Shown here in pieces: positions 25,650 through 37,484 of a DNA stretch of 64,000 nt. Source of the stretch: Caprella mutica (lineage: Eukaryota; Arthropoda; Malacostraca; Amphipoda; Caprellidae). The stretch lies in assembly GCA_947561585.1 (NCBI GenBank), contig CANNZV010001621.1, positions 62,001 through 126,000 of the forward strand, given 5' to 3'. How positions within the stretch are numbered: position 1 is the stretch's first letter; each line of letters starts with the position of its first letter. Under the pieces are notes generated by a model that worked only from the letters and a program-made list of their open reading frames with translations, ran no database searches and was not told the origin of the DNA. The position numbers and the translations under genes were made by a program.

Positions 25650-26145
25650 AGACGGTGTAGATTGTAACTAACTCAGGTGGTGGCATGACATACAGTTTCT
25701 ACGCGGTGTGGACTGCATACGATTCAGGTGGTGGCGTGCCAAGTCGGAATTAGGCGGTGTGGACTGCAGGCGACTCAGGTGGTGGAGTTTCATTTAGGAA
25801 TTAGGCGGTGTGGACTGCAGTCAGTCAACTCAGGTGGTGGCGAGGGCATGCAGAAGCTAGGCGGTGAGGACTGTAAGTAAACTCAGGTGGGGGCGTGTAA
25901 TGCAGTTTCTACGTGGTGTGGACGGCAGGCGGACTCAGGTGGTGGCGTGTAATGCAGTTTCTACGCGGTGTAGACTGCAGGCGCACTCAGGTGGTGGCGA
26001 GGCATGTAGACGCTAGACGGTAAGGGCTGCAGGTCAACTCAGGTGGTGGCGTGTAATGCAGTTTTTATGCGGTGTGGACTGCAGATCAACTTGGGTGGTG
26101 GCAAGGCATGTAGAAGCTAGGCGAAGAGGACTACAGGTAATCTGG
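25650..26145. repeat. GC-rich tandem repeat, about 53-bp unit, 9-10 copies
   Basis: Degenerate copies of ACTCAGGTGGTGGCGTG, then a variable linker (TAATGCAGTTTCTACG or GGCATGTAGAAGCTAGG), then CGGTGTGGACTGCAGG. Copies alternate between the two linker types. It is strikingly GC-rich against its surroundings. Confidence 0.85.
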
Positions 26146-26187
26146 GTGCAGTAATTAATTTGTTCCATTGGATGGTTATGTCATTAC

Positions 26188-26372
26188 TAGGGTTGTGACA
26201 ATATGGGTTTAAAATCATATATCCAGGAAATATTATAAATGGAATTAATTAAAGACTATTTAATTGTTCTAAATCAGCGGTATATAGTACTCGATACCAT
26301 ATGATTTCATTTAGTTTCGTCAATGATATTTTTAAGATCTATTTTTTTTCTGCATATTGTCACAACCCTATA
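26188..26372. mobile_element. hAT-type MITE with 8-bp target duplication
   Basis: Terminal repeats TAGGGTTGTGACAATATG and CATATTGTCACAACCCTATA, flanked on both sides by GTCATTAC (26180-26187 and 26373-26380). An 8-bp duplication and a TAGGG tip are hAT hallmarks. 185 bp, no coding capacity; a related copy is at 53345-53503. Confidence 0.85.
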
Positions 26373-26614
26373 GTCATTACATACACTCATTAACTGGGAG
26401 AAAAACAGAAATTAAGATTTAATAAATTGTTATTGAAAGTAGAAAATAAATAACTTATTAGATGGGAATATAGCTTAATCTATTGCTGCATCTCATATAT
26501 TCCAAATTTCAGCATTAATTCCCTGTGATTAAATTGCCTAAATGCTGCTTGAAATTATATAGGTGCGTAGTTAATGAATTTCTATGGGTTATGTTACCTG
26601 CTCAAACTGACGGC

Positions 26615-29149
26615 TTATAGTGCTAAAACCGTATCTGATGTCAAAATATTTTTGAGTCTAGTGAAGCTAGCCTCACATTCGTCAGTCCAGTCAAATTTAG
26701 TGTCCTTCCTTAATAGTCTATATAATGGGTCGGCTTTCTGACTAAATTTAGGTACGAACTTACGAAAATAATTCGCAAGCCCTAAAAATCGCTGAAGTTG
26801 TTTTACATCTGTTGGTCTAGATGCTTCTCTAAGTTTTTCGTTTTGGATACATCGGATGCCCTCAGTTGTGACTCGATGTCCAAGAAAATTAATTTCGTGT
26901 TTAAAGAATTCACACTTCTCTAATTTTAATCTCAAATGAGCGTCACGTAAATTCATTAGCACTTGGCCAATATCATTTAAATGTTGTTCATAAGATCGAC
27001 TAAAAATTAGGATGTCATCAATAAATACGAAACATAGTTTCCCTAATACATTACTTAACGCTTTTGTCATTATTGCTTGAAATACTTTTGGACTATTGAC
27101 ATAACCGAATGGTAGCTTTTTAAACTGCCACTTTTTACCATTTACCGCAAATGCTGTAAGTTTTTTAGACTCCTCGGAGAGTTCCACCTGGTGAAATGCA
27201 CTCCTCAGATCTAAACTAGAAAATATCTTTGATCCACCTAAAGATCCAAGCATGTCGTCAACCCTAGGTAACGGAAATCCTTGTATATGGACACACTTAT
27301 TTAATGATCTGAAATCTATTACGGGTCGTATTTCCCCATTCTTTTTATGAACAACGATAACCGGGAAGTTGTACTCGGACATTGAAGGTTCTATAGTTCC
27401 TTCCTTTAACATTGACTTATTGACTTCTTCAAGTTGTTCTTGAAATTTATGTGGTATGCGGTACGGCATCTTGTTTATCACTATATTAGGATCTTTCATT
27501 ATTATTGTGTGTTTACATATACTAGTAGTCCCGATTTCTTCGTCTTTGATCGTGATTACGTCTCTAAAGTCATTTAGTAACTGCGTCATTTTGTCTTCAT
27601 ACTCTGACATTCCACATGATATGTCAGCATTAACTAACCTTCTCGGTGCTGATGGCACTGTCTGAGAATTGTTTTCTACATCAGCACTTAATGTGCTGTC
27701 ACGGCTTCTATCAGCGCTTCCGTCACGTGATATTTTACACTTCATATCTCGGTTGCCATGCGTTGTAACTAATGGCTCTCCATTAATTCCAACTGCATGT
27801 ACCTTTGACTTTTCATAAATTAGTTCAGGGGTAACGTTTCGTTCAAATGGCTTTGGTTTTTCGTCACTCAACACGTTTCCTAACCTAGATTTATGAGTCC
27901 TATTATTTAAACACTCCGATATAGTCGCTATATTTACTTCGACTTGCTCTTCGTACGTCTGGAGGTTCCCAACTATCATATTGTCCCGTAATATGATATC
28001 ACTATCCGTCGGATTCATTACGAAAACTGGGCATATTGACACTTGATCTCCCTCTTTTTTTGTGTCTTCGATTTTTATTAGTGTTTCGGCTATCACTAAA
28101 CCACTATTGAAACTTCTTTTAGCTATAATATAACTTCCTGCTTCGTTGTTCTTGACAAATCCATACAATATTTGTACGCTGTTTGCCTCAACTACTTGGC
28201 TATTTATATGAACATTTCCGTTCTTCTCGCGTTTTTTATTTTTATTCCTTGACTTCGTTTTTACCTCGGATTTCATAATCTCCGTTTGCCCTTTTTGTTG
28301 AGGTTTAAACCTTACTTTCGCAATACTACTGCGGTTGTTTGTTCGTTCGTTTATTTGTCTTATCAACGTTCTTCGTTTTGACCTATTTGAAGTAAGGACC
28401 AGCTCAGATATTAAGCAATCTGTGCTTAATAGTTCTTTAGTAGCTATTCTACGTTTTTCCATAAACGGAATTTTTTCTTCACCTAATTTCAATATTTTCT
28501 TATCAAAATCAATTTGCGCGTTCGTTAACACGTCCCTTCCTAATATTACATCATATGGTAAGCTGTTGTTGTTGATTAGTAAAGCGTTTACTGTTTGCTT
28601 ACGTGATTTCGACATTAGTTCAAATTTTACTTCACCTTTTACTTCGGAACGTCCGTTTATGCCTTTAATAGTTACGTTTGATTTTATTATGTCCTCGTGA
28701 CTCGCCTTGTAATTAAAATTACGACTGTTTAAAATCGTTCTCTCGCTCCCTGAATCTATTAAAGCTTCCCAATCAAATTCTTTACTATGTAAAATTATCG
28801 TTGGCTTAGAAGTCCCTTTTATCGTATAATGACAGTCCATCAATCCGCTTAATTCATCTTTATTTTTTACTAATTGGACTGTTATATATGTTTCGCTCAT
28901 TTTTTTATCCTCAACGCTTAACTCTTCTTCTTTTAATAAATCGAACTTATTTTTATATTCACAACTTGTGTTGAGTGACGATTTACCTTTGCTATTGAAT
29001 TTAACGTGCACTGGATCTAATTTATTCATGTTCAATTCACTTTCGTACACGGAGCTACCGACCGTTTTCCCGTGAGACCTATCTTGTTTTTTACTTCTGT
29101 TTGTATTTACATGTTTTTGCGAAAATCCTTGGCCTGTTGAGCCCGACAT
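26615..29149 (-). pseudogene. pol: Ty3/gypsy pol fragment: protease and reverse transcriptase, no RNase H or integrase
   Basis: The frame of 844 codons begins in an overlap with the end of gag. An aspartic protease site DSGS lies near residue 132, followed by DVILGRDVL. The reverse transcriptase includes VIDFRSLNK, LDLRSAFHQ, LPFGYVNSP and the catalytic FIDD at residues 709-712, then the connection region (QRFLGLANYFRKF). The frame stops with TAA just after the RT/RNase H junction (TSDTVLAL), where other gypsy elements continue into RNase H. No RNase H, integrase or 3' LTR follows, so this is a 5'-half remnant. The gag frame is shifted by one relative to pol, fitting -1 frameshift expression: CAAAAAC lies in the overlap near 29110. 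Confidence 0.9.
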
Positions 29150-30317
29150 TCTCTACCTATATGTCCTAATTTGTTACAGCGGTAGCACTTAATTGTACCA
29201 CTGCTGCTGTGAGGGGTAAGGGTAGGGTGGGGGATATTAGTGTTGTGTACGTATGCTCTGCCTGTGGGATTGTATTTGTATCTACTTCTGCGTGCATACC
29301 TACCTGCTGTTCCTCTGTCATAAGTGTAATATGCTTCTGTATCTTCCTGCATATCCTCGTGGAACTTGCCTTGATTCTCACCCTCGGGTTTTTCTATCAA
29401 AAAAGTTTCTGTGTCATTGAAATTCTTTTTTGGTATTAGAATTTTTTTATCATGTGGCAAAGATCTTATTTTCTTCGTTGTAGCAGACAGTAAATTAGCT
29501 GTTGTCTTAAAAGGACCTTCTACGACTCCTTTGATGATACTGGGGTTGATCTGTGGACCCAATATTGTTAAATACATTGATGTATTCATAAGATCTTTTG
29601 CGTGATTTTTTAATTTGCGTGTGAATGATTCATCACTTTCAGTTCTGTCCTTATTGGAAATTGGGCGTTCATTGTGTCGTCATTTAATATAAAATCCGTG
29701 ACTTCTCCTATTTTTTCTAATGTACTTAAGATGTCACTGGCAGCTGTAGCTTCATCCTTCAATTTATTAGTGTATAATTCATGACATACACTGTAGATAT
29801 CCTTACTGTCTTTCTGCACATATATGTCTTCTAGTACCGTGCATATCTCTTGGTATGTGCTATCTTTAAATGTTTTACCGTTAACAACGTTATTAACAGT
29901 AATTTGAAAATCTCCTAGCTTGCAATCAGCGCTCCTGAAAAGGATCTTCTTTTTTTCTGCGTCATCTTTATCCCCTAAGCTGGATATATGATTATTTAAT
30001 AGGCTGAGATGCTGACGAAACGTGTTCTTCTCCTCGAAAGCTGGATCCTCTGGCCTTCTTCTTCCCCTGAATATCGGCAATGAATCAGAATTTATGATCG
30101 TCGTACTCCTACTTTTAATTATCTCTTGGAGTTGAGCTTGTGTTAATTCAATCGACATTTTGGGAGGTGTTTTGGGGGTTGTTTTGGGGGGTGTTTTGGG
30201 TGGTGTCTTGGGGGGTGTTTTGGGCTGTTTAGTTTTCTGTACTCTGGGTTTAGTTCGTCTTCCAGATCTAAGTTCTACAGCCTCAGCATTAATCGCTTCG
30301 TCCTCTGAGGTTGGCAT
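29107..30317 (-). pseudogene. gag: Ty3/gypsy gag, split by a frameshift
   Basis: Two frames make up gag: 30317-29610 (235 codons) and 29589-29107 (160 codons in another frame). The first starts MPTSEDEAIN and has a Lys/Pro/Thr repeat (TPPK) near residues 33-52. The second contains one CCHC zinc knuckle, CYRCNKLGHIGREC. In the second frame the sequence is open upstream of its first ATG across 29600-29650, so a single-base indel around 29640 appears to have cut one gag into two. Gag would package the element's RNA. The break means this copy probably no longer makes it, unless the shift is an assembly error. Confidence 0.85.
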
Positions 30318-31681
30318 GTGTTTCCTATCCTAATGAGGTGTTATTGTGTACTTAAACAAGTGTAATGCACGTGTAATCACTAATTACGAAAAAATAAAAA
30401 ATAAAAAAAAATAGTAGGCTATCCAAAAAAATAATCCGTCAAACATTAAAAAATAATCATTCAAATAATAAATAATAAATGAAATATAATTTAATATAGA
30501 GCAATATTTGTTAAATCAATAAATATAAAATATTTATACCTTTCAATTAATAATGACACTCAGCAAAGCTAAAAGAAATGCATGCACACATACATCTATA
30601 ATTATAACTGCTGCAGTAATGATTAATTACCTTCTGCTTAATCATCAACACAATTCTTGACTAAGACAGAACAGATTTATTCACCACTGACTAAGGTCTA
30701 ACACTTAGATCTTACTCCGATCGCTTCAGAAATGAGACTGAATGCAAAGATGACATTTAAGTTATATGTTATACTCAACTTTCGGTTCCATGTACAGTGG
30801 GTCCCGCTTATCAGGTTTTGTCGTTGATTTTTGCTCTGATGTTAACTGTTATGATGTTAACTGAATGTTCACTGAGCGTTGTGCACTGTATGTTATGCAC
30901 TGTATGCTAACTGAATGTTCACTGAGCGTTGTGCACTGTATGTTATGCACTGTATGTTAACTGAATGTTTATTGACTGTTAACTTTTCACTGAATGTTGA
31001 ATGTTCACTGAATGTTAAAGATTCACTGAATGTTGAATGATCACTGAATGTTAAAGATTCACTGAATGTTGAATGATCACTGAATGTTAAAGATTCACTG
31101 AATGTTGAATGATCACTGAATGTTGCAGTTTGAATAAATACTTTTCAGATGTAGTATTTAAACAAATTAGACTCTCAATTTCTGGTTGATTTACGGCTTT
31201 TTTGCATGTTGTTTATTATCGAATGTTTTCCATCACCATTCGTCAACGTGCAACGCTTAACCCATTAATGTCGCTTCCTCCCTCCGTGCTTTCCAGTTTC
31301 TTCCAGAATTTTCCAGAATCTTCCAGAATTTCCAGAATTTTTTTTTTTTCAGACTGGTCAGTCTTGTTGATTGTCTCTGCTCATTCAAATTTCAAATTAG
31401 GCCATCTGTACTCTCCTTATCCTTCCGATAATTTTCGAGATGCCGTTTGCTTGACCTTGAGTTGAATTATCTTTATACTTTATCACAAAAACTGAACACC
31501 TTAATTGGATCGTACCTTCATATAGGGTCGCAAAACCCGGTCTTGCTGTAATCAAATACTCTCCAATCAGATGGTTAACTTAGTTTTTGGTAAATTACAA
31601 AGCTTTCAATCTTTTACTTTAGTAATTGAATTTCCGCACATTAAATTCGAATTACTTAATCACGCACCATACGGCCACCAA
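30318..31681 (-). mobile_element. Untranslated leader of the minus-strand gypsy element
   Basis: Lies between the putative primer-binding site (minus strand TGGTGGCCGTATGG starting at 31680) and the gag ATG at 30317. It contains a degenerate tandem repeat at about 30830-31130 built on CACTGAATGTT (36-bp period in its regular part: TGAATGTTAAAGATTCAC, then TGAATGTTGAATGATCAC). Frames here are not conserved proteins. Confidence 0.55.
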
Positions 31682-32065
31682 TGTGACGTAGTTAATTTAC
31701 TTTCCTATAACGTCTCAGTGTATGGGCTCTAAGTGATTAGGATCCTACTCTATAAAGTATTTCAGATTCCTTTCTCTTTATATATCTCTTTCTACTAAAT
31801 ACTCATGGTACCATGCCCTAGAACCACCTTGCCACTATGGTTCCGACCTCAGGCCTCTGGTCCAAGCTTAACTGTATTTTAAGGGTAATAATGGTAAAGT
31901 AATTAATACTTAAAGAGATTATATTCATTGGTCAAGCACATGTTATAACAAAGAATATCTCCACTAGAACGCTCGCAAGTTAAGGTCTCAAATAACTACG
32001 AACAGGAGATAAGGTGTGTAGCTCACGAGAGCAAATCGGTAACTGTCACTTACTTACAATCATAT
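31682..32065 (-). mobile_element. Putative 5' LTR of the gypsy element (outer edge uncertain)
   Basis: On the minus strand the sequence ends TACGTCACA and is followed by TTGGTGGCCGTATGG, which looks like an LTR end plus primer-binding site. A TATATAA-like box lies at about 31778-31786. With no 3' LTR for comparison the outer edge cannot be fixed; 32065 is a guess. Confidence 0.45.
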
Positions 32066-32727
32066 AGGTTCGTGATGATAGCAATGCATACACAATTGCT
32101 GTGTTTGCTTTACCACAGTACTATATATACTATATAGTAAAATATCTTTGCCTATATCTACAAAACATCTTACATTCGACAAAAGAGACCATTCGTAGAG
32201 GAAGTAATATATGTATTATTTTGAAATAAAAGAAAGGAAAAGTTAAAATAAAAGTAATAATATGTGCCACGTTAAAATAAAAATAAATTTGAAAAGGGGG
32301 CCGTGTCCGAGGAAGGGGGAATATGCTCATGCTGGCAAGGGGGAGGGGTTCTTATTTTCTACACCCATAATAAATAGCCCAAACAATTCCCACTAAAAAA
32401 AATCAAATCGTGTATAAATATTTATTTATAGAGTAATGTAGTGTATAATGTAAATCAGATATCTCTCCTAACTTTTGCTGAACTAAAATGTAGCAAGTCA
32501 TGTTAATTCTTCTTCTGTAGAAATATCAAATGAAAATTTATGCGTCAATAGAGTCAAGCGATGATTTCGCTCAAAATATGCTCATCAATTTGATAGTAAT
32601 TTTGAATGTATAATTTCTCCTACTTTAATATCATCAAAAAAATAGTCATTCATGTCTCTACTAACTGGTTCTTGGTTTCACATTTATTTATAAATTTCAC
32701 ACATTTGTTTCACATTAAGTTTCACAT
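32066..32727. other. Non-coding stretch, nothing recognised
   Basis: AT-rich DNA between the gypsy remnant and the mariner remnant. Confidence 0.5.
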
Positions 32728-33597
32728 TTTGTGTGACACAAAAAAGAGGGATGAAAGTAAACGCTTATAACTCAAAAAGTAGTACACTTAGAAAAATGAA
32801 ATAAAAACCACAAGATAGAATATATTTTCAATATTTATTTTATATCATAGTTAGTTTTATTTTGCATTTATACCGAGAACTAAACTATAATTTATAAAAA
32901 CAGTAAACTGAAGAAAATATGGCCACAGTTATTACAAGGATTCAAGAATCGTCACAAAGTGAAAGAAAGATGGAAGCAGAACTGGGCATAAATAGAGAAA
33001 GCATTCGCAAACTTTTAAAGAATGATCTTCATTTGAATGAAACGTACAGCTTTCAAATAATGATAAAGAAGATTGCAATTTTGTCAAAGGACTAGGTAAC
33101 CGTCTGGTGCGGTTACCTTCTACGTATGTTGATATGTTAAACATCATGTTGACTGGCGACATTCACCCTGAACGTTGGTTTCAACAAGACGGAGCAACAG
33201 CTCATTGCGAACACAAAATTGGCTAACAAATTGATTTGGAACCCACATCAGCGTATGGATTTCTATAAGCCAATCACTTAATTTTTAGAGGGTATGTAAA
33301 GGATAATGCTTACTGAACAAAGCCAAATACTTTTGAAAACATGAAGAATACTGTCAAGTATCCAAGAAGTTATTTCATCAAGGAATCATGATACCCTTGG
33401 TGCGACGATAGCGAATTTTGAGAAACATGTAAATTTGCGTATTGAGCAGCTGCGAGGGCATTTTGAGCATTTGTTATAGACTAAATAAATCTTGAAGATA
33501 TACTCTATCATGTGGTTTTTATTTCATCTTTCTAAGTGTACTACTTTTTGAGTTATTGGCGTTTACTTTCATCCCTCTTTTTTTGTGTCACACTGTA
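32728..33597 (+). mobile_element. Decayed mariner/IS630-type transposon
   Basis: Terminal inverted repeats of about 100 bp: GTGTGACACAAAAAAGAGGG then ATGAAAGTAAACGC from 32731, mirrored by CATCCCTC...GTGTCACAC ending at 33593, next to ACTGTA. Between them is a broken transposase. A 58-codon N-terminal piece starts at 32919 with the helix-turn-helix phrase ELGINRESIRKLLKNDLHLN and ends with TAG at 33093. Further on, in another frame, comes WFQQDGATAHCEHKIG (about 33171-33222), the conserved block around the second catalytic Asp of mariner transposases. The middle catalytic region is largely deleted. Non-functional. Confidence 0.9.
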
Positions 33598-33744
33598 TAT
33601 GACTACTATTGACTAGTGTACTTGCCAGTTAAAATTACGGGTCCTCAATATTGATATATTACTCGTTATATAGGTTACTTTTAACATTTATTTTCTACAT
33701 AAGCTGATACTATACTTCATAGATAAAATACATCCAACTAGATT

Positions 33745-34262
33745 ACGCCCACTCCACTCGGTAGAGCGCATACCTTCGCTGCCCTTATAAATGACCTTGG
33801 CAATCCAATAGTACTTGAGTAATAAATGATCTTGACCTTAACCTTTGACCCGTTCGCTCCCAACCTCTAACAAACTGGATAATAGCCCATCGTTCCACAA
33901 ATTTAATGTATTATTGTTTAATATTTTTTGATGTATTGAATTGTAAATGACCTTGACCTTTGACCAGATCACTCCCAAAATTTTACCTGATGGTTCCTGG
34001 ACAATGACCAATCGTCACATCAAATTTCAGGCATTTTGGTAAAATACTTCTTGAGTTATAAATGACTTGGATCTTTGACCCTATGTATCGCTCCCAGAAT
34101 CTAACAAAATGATTTCTGGATATTGATCAATCGTCCCACAAAGTTTCATACAATATTGTTTAATATCTTTTGACTTATAAATGACCATGAACTTGACCTT
34201 GACTTTTGAGCAGATCGCACCCAAAATTCTACAAGCAGGCTTCTGAACATTGATCAATCGTC
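33745..34262. repeat. Degenerate tandem repeat with TGACCTTGACCTTTGACC words
   Basis: About four diverged copies of a roughly 120-130-bp unit. The shared parts are AAATGACCTTGACCTTTGAC, TCGCTCCCA, TCTAACAAA, TGATCAATCGTCC and TTTAATAT. The first copy is preceded by ACTCGGTAGAGCGCATACC (33762-33780), which resembles a tRNA A-box. Possibly the tail of a SINE or other retroelement. Confidence 0.6.
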
Positions 34263-35577
34263 CTCAACGTTGAAGGTTTTATCAGGTTTCAAGCTATCGA
34301 ATAGAAAGATTTCTATACATCATCAGGAGAAGGGTGGAAAACCAATAGTACTTACATGTGGAAAACCTGGACCTGACAATATATATATCTCCTTCTTTCA
34401 ATTTCATTTTTCTATATTTCATTTTAGTTATTTTGATTCTTCAAACTATAGAGGCGCGATAAACAGCGGTCAACCTCTATAGCTATAAATCTTTCTCTAT
34501 AAATTTCATTTTTCTATATTTAATTTTATTATTTTGATTCTTCAAACTATAGAGGCGCGATAGAAAACGGTCAACCTCTATAGCTATATATCTATTTATT
34601 TTAATTTCATTTTTCTATATTTCTTTATTATTATTCTATTTTTTATTTCTAAGATCCTCATGTTCACACATCTATTTTCAATTTATTTTATAATGTTTCA
34701 AAGTTTCCTGTTGACTCTTAAAACTATAGATGTGTTATAAATCAGTTACGGCATTTATTAACAATGGGTATCAATGCAGGTGTTACATCATATGTTCTAA
34801 TTATTAAATTTTGGTGATGTAGTTTATAGAATGATTATAATCTTCTACGGTGCCAAACATTTTGATTTTGATGTATGAAGGTGTGTCCAGTGTCTCGATC
34901 GTGAATGTTGGTAAAGCAAACTATTTTTTTTTTTTTCCAATTCTAATATCTTTTTTATGTTCATCAATTCTTTTGTGTAAGTTTCTTCCTGTTTCCCCTA
35001 TATATTTTATACGGCATTTGCATATAAACAACAAGACACATAGGATCAATAGGTTACACATAGGTATAAGTAACGCATAAGAATAGAGAACACGCATGGA
35101 ATAGAGGTCACACATAGAAACTATAGTAATAATAATTAAATATCTAAAAAAAATTATAACAATAAAAAAAATTATAATACTAATAAAATACAGAAAAATC
35201 AACAGAGAGAAATAGACATATAGTTATAGAGGTTGACCGTTTTTTATCGCACCTCTATAGCTTGTTACAAATATAAAGAAAGTAGAATTTTTCTAGAGAA
35301 TGGATGTTGTCAGCAGGTTGTATAAAATTTTCAAAAATTTGGTTTCATATTTCGATTTTCAATAGATTAATTAATAATAGTAAACTAGACGATAGATAGC
35401 TTAAATAGAAGGATGGTATCCAACATACGACTAATGGTCATAAAATTCATTGTCAGGTCCAGGTTTTCCACCCTTCTCCTGATGATGAATCAGGTTTTCC
35501 AGCCTTCTCCTGATGATGAAGCTTTTTATTCGAAAGCTTAAAACCTGATAAAACCTTCAACGTTGAGTTTAAATAAC
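34263..35577 (-). mobile_element. Penelope-like element fragment with GIY-YIG domain
   Basis: On the minus strand a frame at 35202-34921 ends with CKCRIKYIGETGRNLHKRID followed by EHKKDIR. This is the characteristic GIY-YIG endonuclease start of Penelope-like retroelements, preceded by the usual Cys pair. The upstream part of the frame is low-complexity and probably not domain sequence. The fragment is bracketed by an inverted repeat: 34264-34380 (TCAACGTTGAAGGTTTTATC...GGTCCAGG in reverse) and 35449-35576. Inner inverted and tandem copies of AGGCGCGAT / CGGTCAACCTCTATAG occur at 34450, 34554 and 35230. No reverse transcriptase domain was seen. Confidence 0.7.
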
Positions 35578-35689
35578 CTCATAATAATATGGATTTCCTG
35601 TTGAGTTTGAATCTTTTCCATCAAATGGAAAAAATTCTAAAGCAAAACTTCACTGGAATTCACAGACTGAAAATGCATTCGATAAGGGA

Positions 35690-36095
35690 AATCAATTATT
35701 GTCTGACAAAACTATGCCGCATAATCCTGATCCTGATGCAGAAATTTCAATTGCAACTGACGCTTCTGACCAAGCTATTGCAGGAGTGCTTCAACAACGT
35801 GTTGACGGTCATTCAGTAGAAAACTTGAGCAATATCAACTAAAATGTTCTACTTTCAGTAAGGAATTATTAGCTATTTGTCTTTCTATCAAATATTTCCG
35901 TCGCTACATAGAAGGTAAATCATTCCATGTTCTAACTGAACATCAACCGCTTCTCAGAGCTATGCAAAGAAAAAACCTCGCGATCTACCCAGAGAAGAAA
36001 AATGGTTGGAATATATTTCTATCTTCACAACCGATATTCAGCACATCAAAGGATCTCGCAATGTTGTTGCAGATGCCTTATCACGTCATTATGAT
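35690..36095 (+). pseudogene. Ty3/gypsy RNase H fragment, frameshifted
   Basis: In one frame ISIATDASDQAIAGVLQQRV marks the start of RNase H (about 35745-35805). In shifted frames follow FSKELLAICLSIKYFRRYIE (35850-35910), SFHVLTEHQPLLRAM and HIKGSRNVVADALSRH (36040-36090). These are the ordinary gypsy RNase H blocks in order, but at least two indels separate them. No reverse transcriptase or integrase adjoins, and the orientation is opposite to the gypsy element at 26615-31682. Confidence 0.85.
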
Positions 36096-37484
36096 GGTGG
36101 AATCATAAAAAAAAATGCGCGGAGAGAGAGGGGGTTGTTGGCTGGTAAGGAGGTGAGGTTGCCAGAAGGTAGAGGTTGAGCACTGGACGAAGAGGTCTCG
36201 GCCCTGCGGAAGAAGTTGGGAGGTCCGAGGGTCCATGTGGCGCTGAAAAGCCAGATTCTTGAATAATATAACATAAGCAAATAATAAACATTCCATTGGA
36301 AGTAACACAAACAAAAGACCCAGTAAACAATGCGGCATCAAAATGACGTCATCTCGATACAAGAGTTTTTCTTGAAATGAATTCGAAAATAGAGCTAGAA
36401 TCGGTTATCTAACATCGTTTTGGCATCGATTCTAAGATGCCGTGCACCACTAGACGGCATCGAAAATACGTACATTTCGAGATGAAGAGTCACAAATTAT
36501 GCGTCGAATAGACGTTAACAAAACTGTACGTATCGATTAGACATATAAAAGTAGACATTGAATAGAAGCAAACATTTGCTACTACCATAGGGAATCTGTA
36601 TATATCTAATATGCTTCGAAACGATATCCACTCGTATCCAATAAATAAATTAAAAAATTAGGATTAAATTTTCTTAGTTTATTGCATATAATGTACTTAG
36701 GTTACGTGCATATGAATTCAATTAATGTTACATAATGTTTTACACAAATTAAATGGGAAGAAATAAATTGATGCGTCTGGGCATAGAACCTGCAGCCAGC
36801 TGTCCTCGTGTCTGTACCTCTGCCAGAGTACCATCGTTGATGCATTTCATTAAGATTTTTTTTATATTAAACGACTCGGAGATAATTATATTTTGAAGTG
36901 AATTTAACAATAAATCAGGTTCCGCTATTATAACCAAAATCATAACTTAGTCTTATTACAAATACATAGTTATAAGAGGGTCAAATTTTCATATAATTTT
37001 AACTCCTTCAAAAATTTCATTCACTATGAGTTCAAATTGAAGAAAACGTTTTGAGGCCACGACTTAGATTGAAGATGAAAGATCTGTGATGGAAGTTCAA
37101 AATAATGAACGAATGAATTCATTAAAATTTAACCATAGATTAACTCGCACTCAGCATAGGTATATATAGGTAAGTAATTAGTTGGATATTTTGACATATA
37201 GGTATAATTGTACGTGTTTCATTGAACAAACAGGAATTTTTTGCTCAGTGAAATATCTTTAGAGGAGGGTACAGGAGGCCCTTGCTTTAATTACACCCCG
37301 CTTTAATAAAAGTGGTACTTATTTCGAGTCATGTCTCGAAATAAGTGCCGTTCGTGAACATAGAAAACGGAGACAATTTTTTGTGAATATTTCACGGTAA
37401 CTATATCAAAAACATCCATTTTATAATCCAGATGAGGTTCTTAGAAGCAATTGGGTCAGAAATTCGACATGTTCCATTTTAGGA
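36096..37484. other. Non-coding stretch, nothing recognised
   Basis: Starts with a G-rich patch (36117-36245) of unknown origin and continues AT-rich. Frames on the minus strand over the G-rich patch are not recognisable proteins. Confidence 0.45.

Noticed and set aside
28335..28700. Plus-strand frame of 121 codons
   Set aside because: Antisense shadow of the gypsy pol frame; no domain of its own.
34921..35202. Whole 93-codon minus-strand frame as an intact protein
   Set aside because: Only its C-terminal third is domain-like (GIY-YIG start); the rest is low-complexity Ile/Phe-rich translation of AT repeats.
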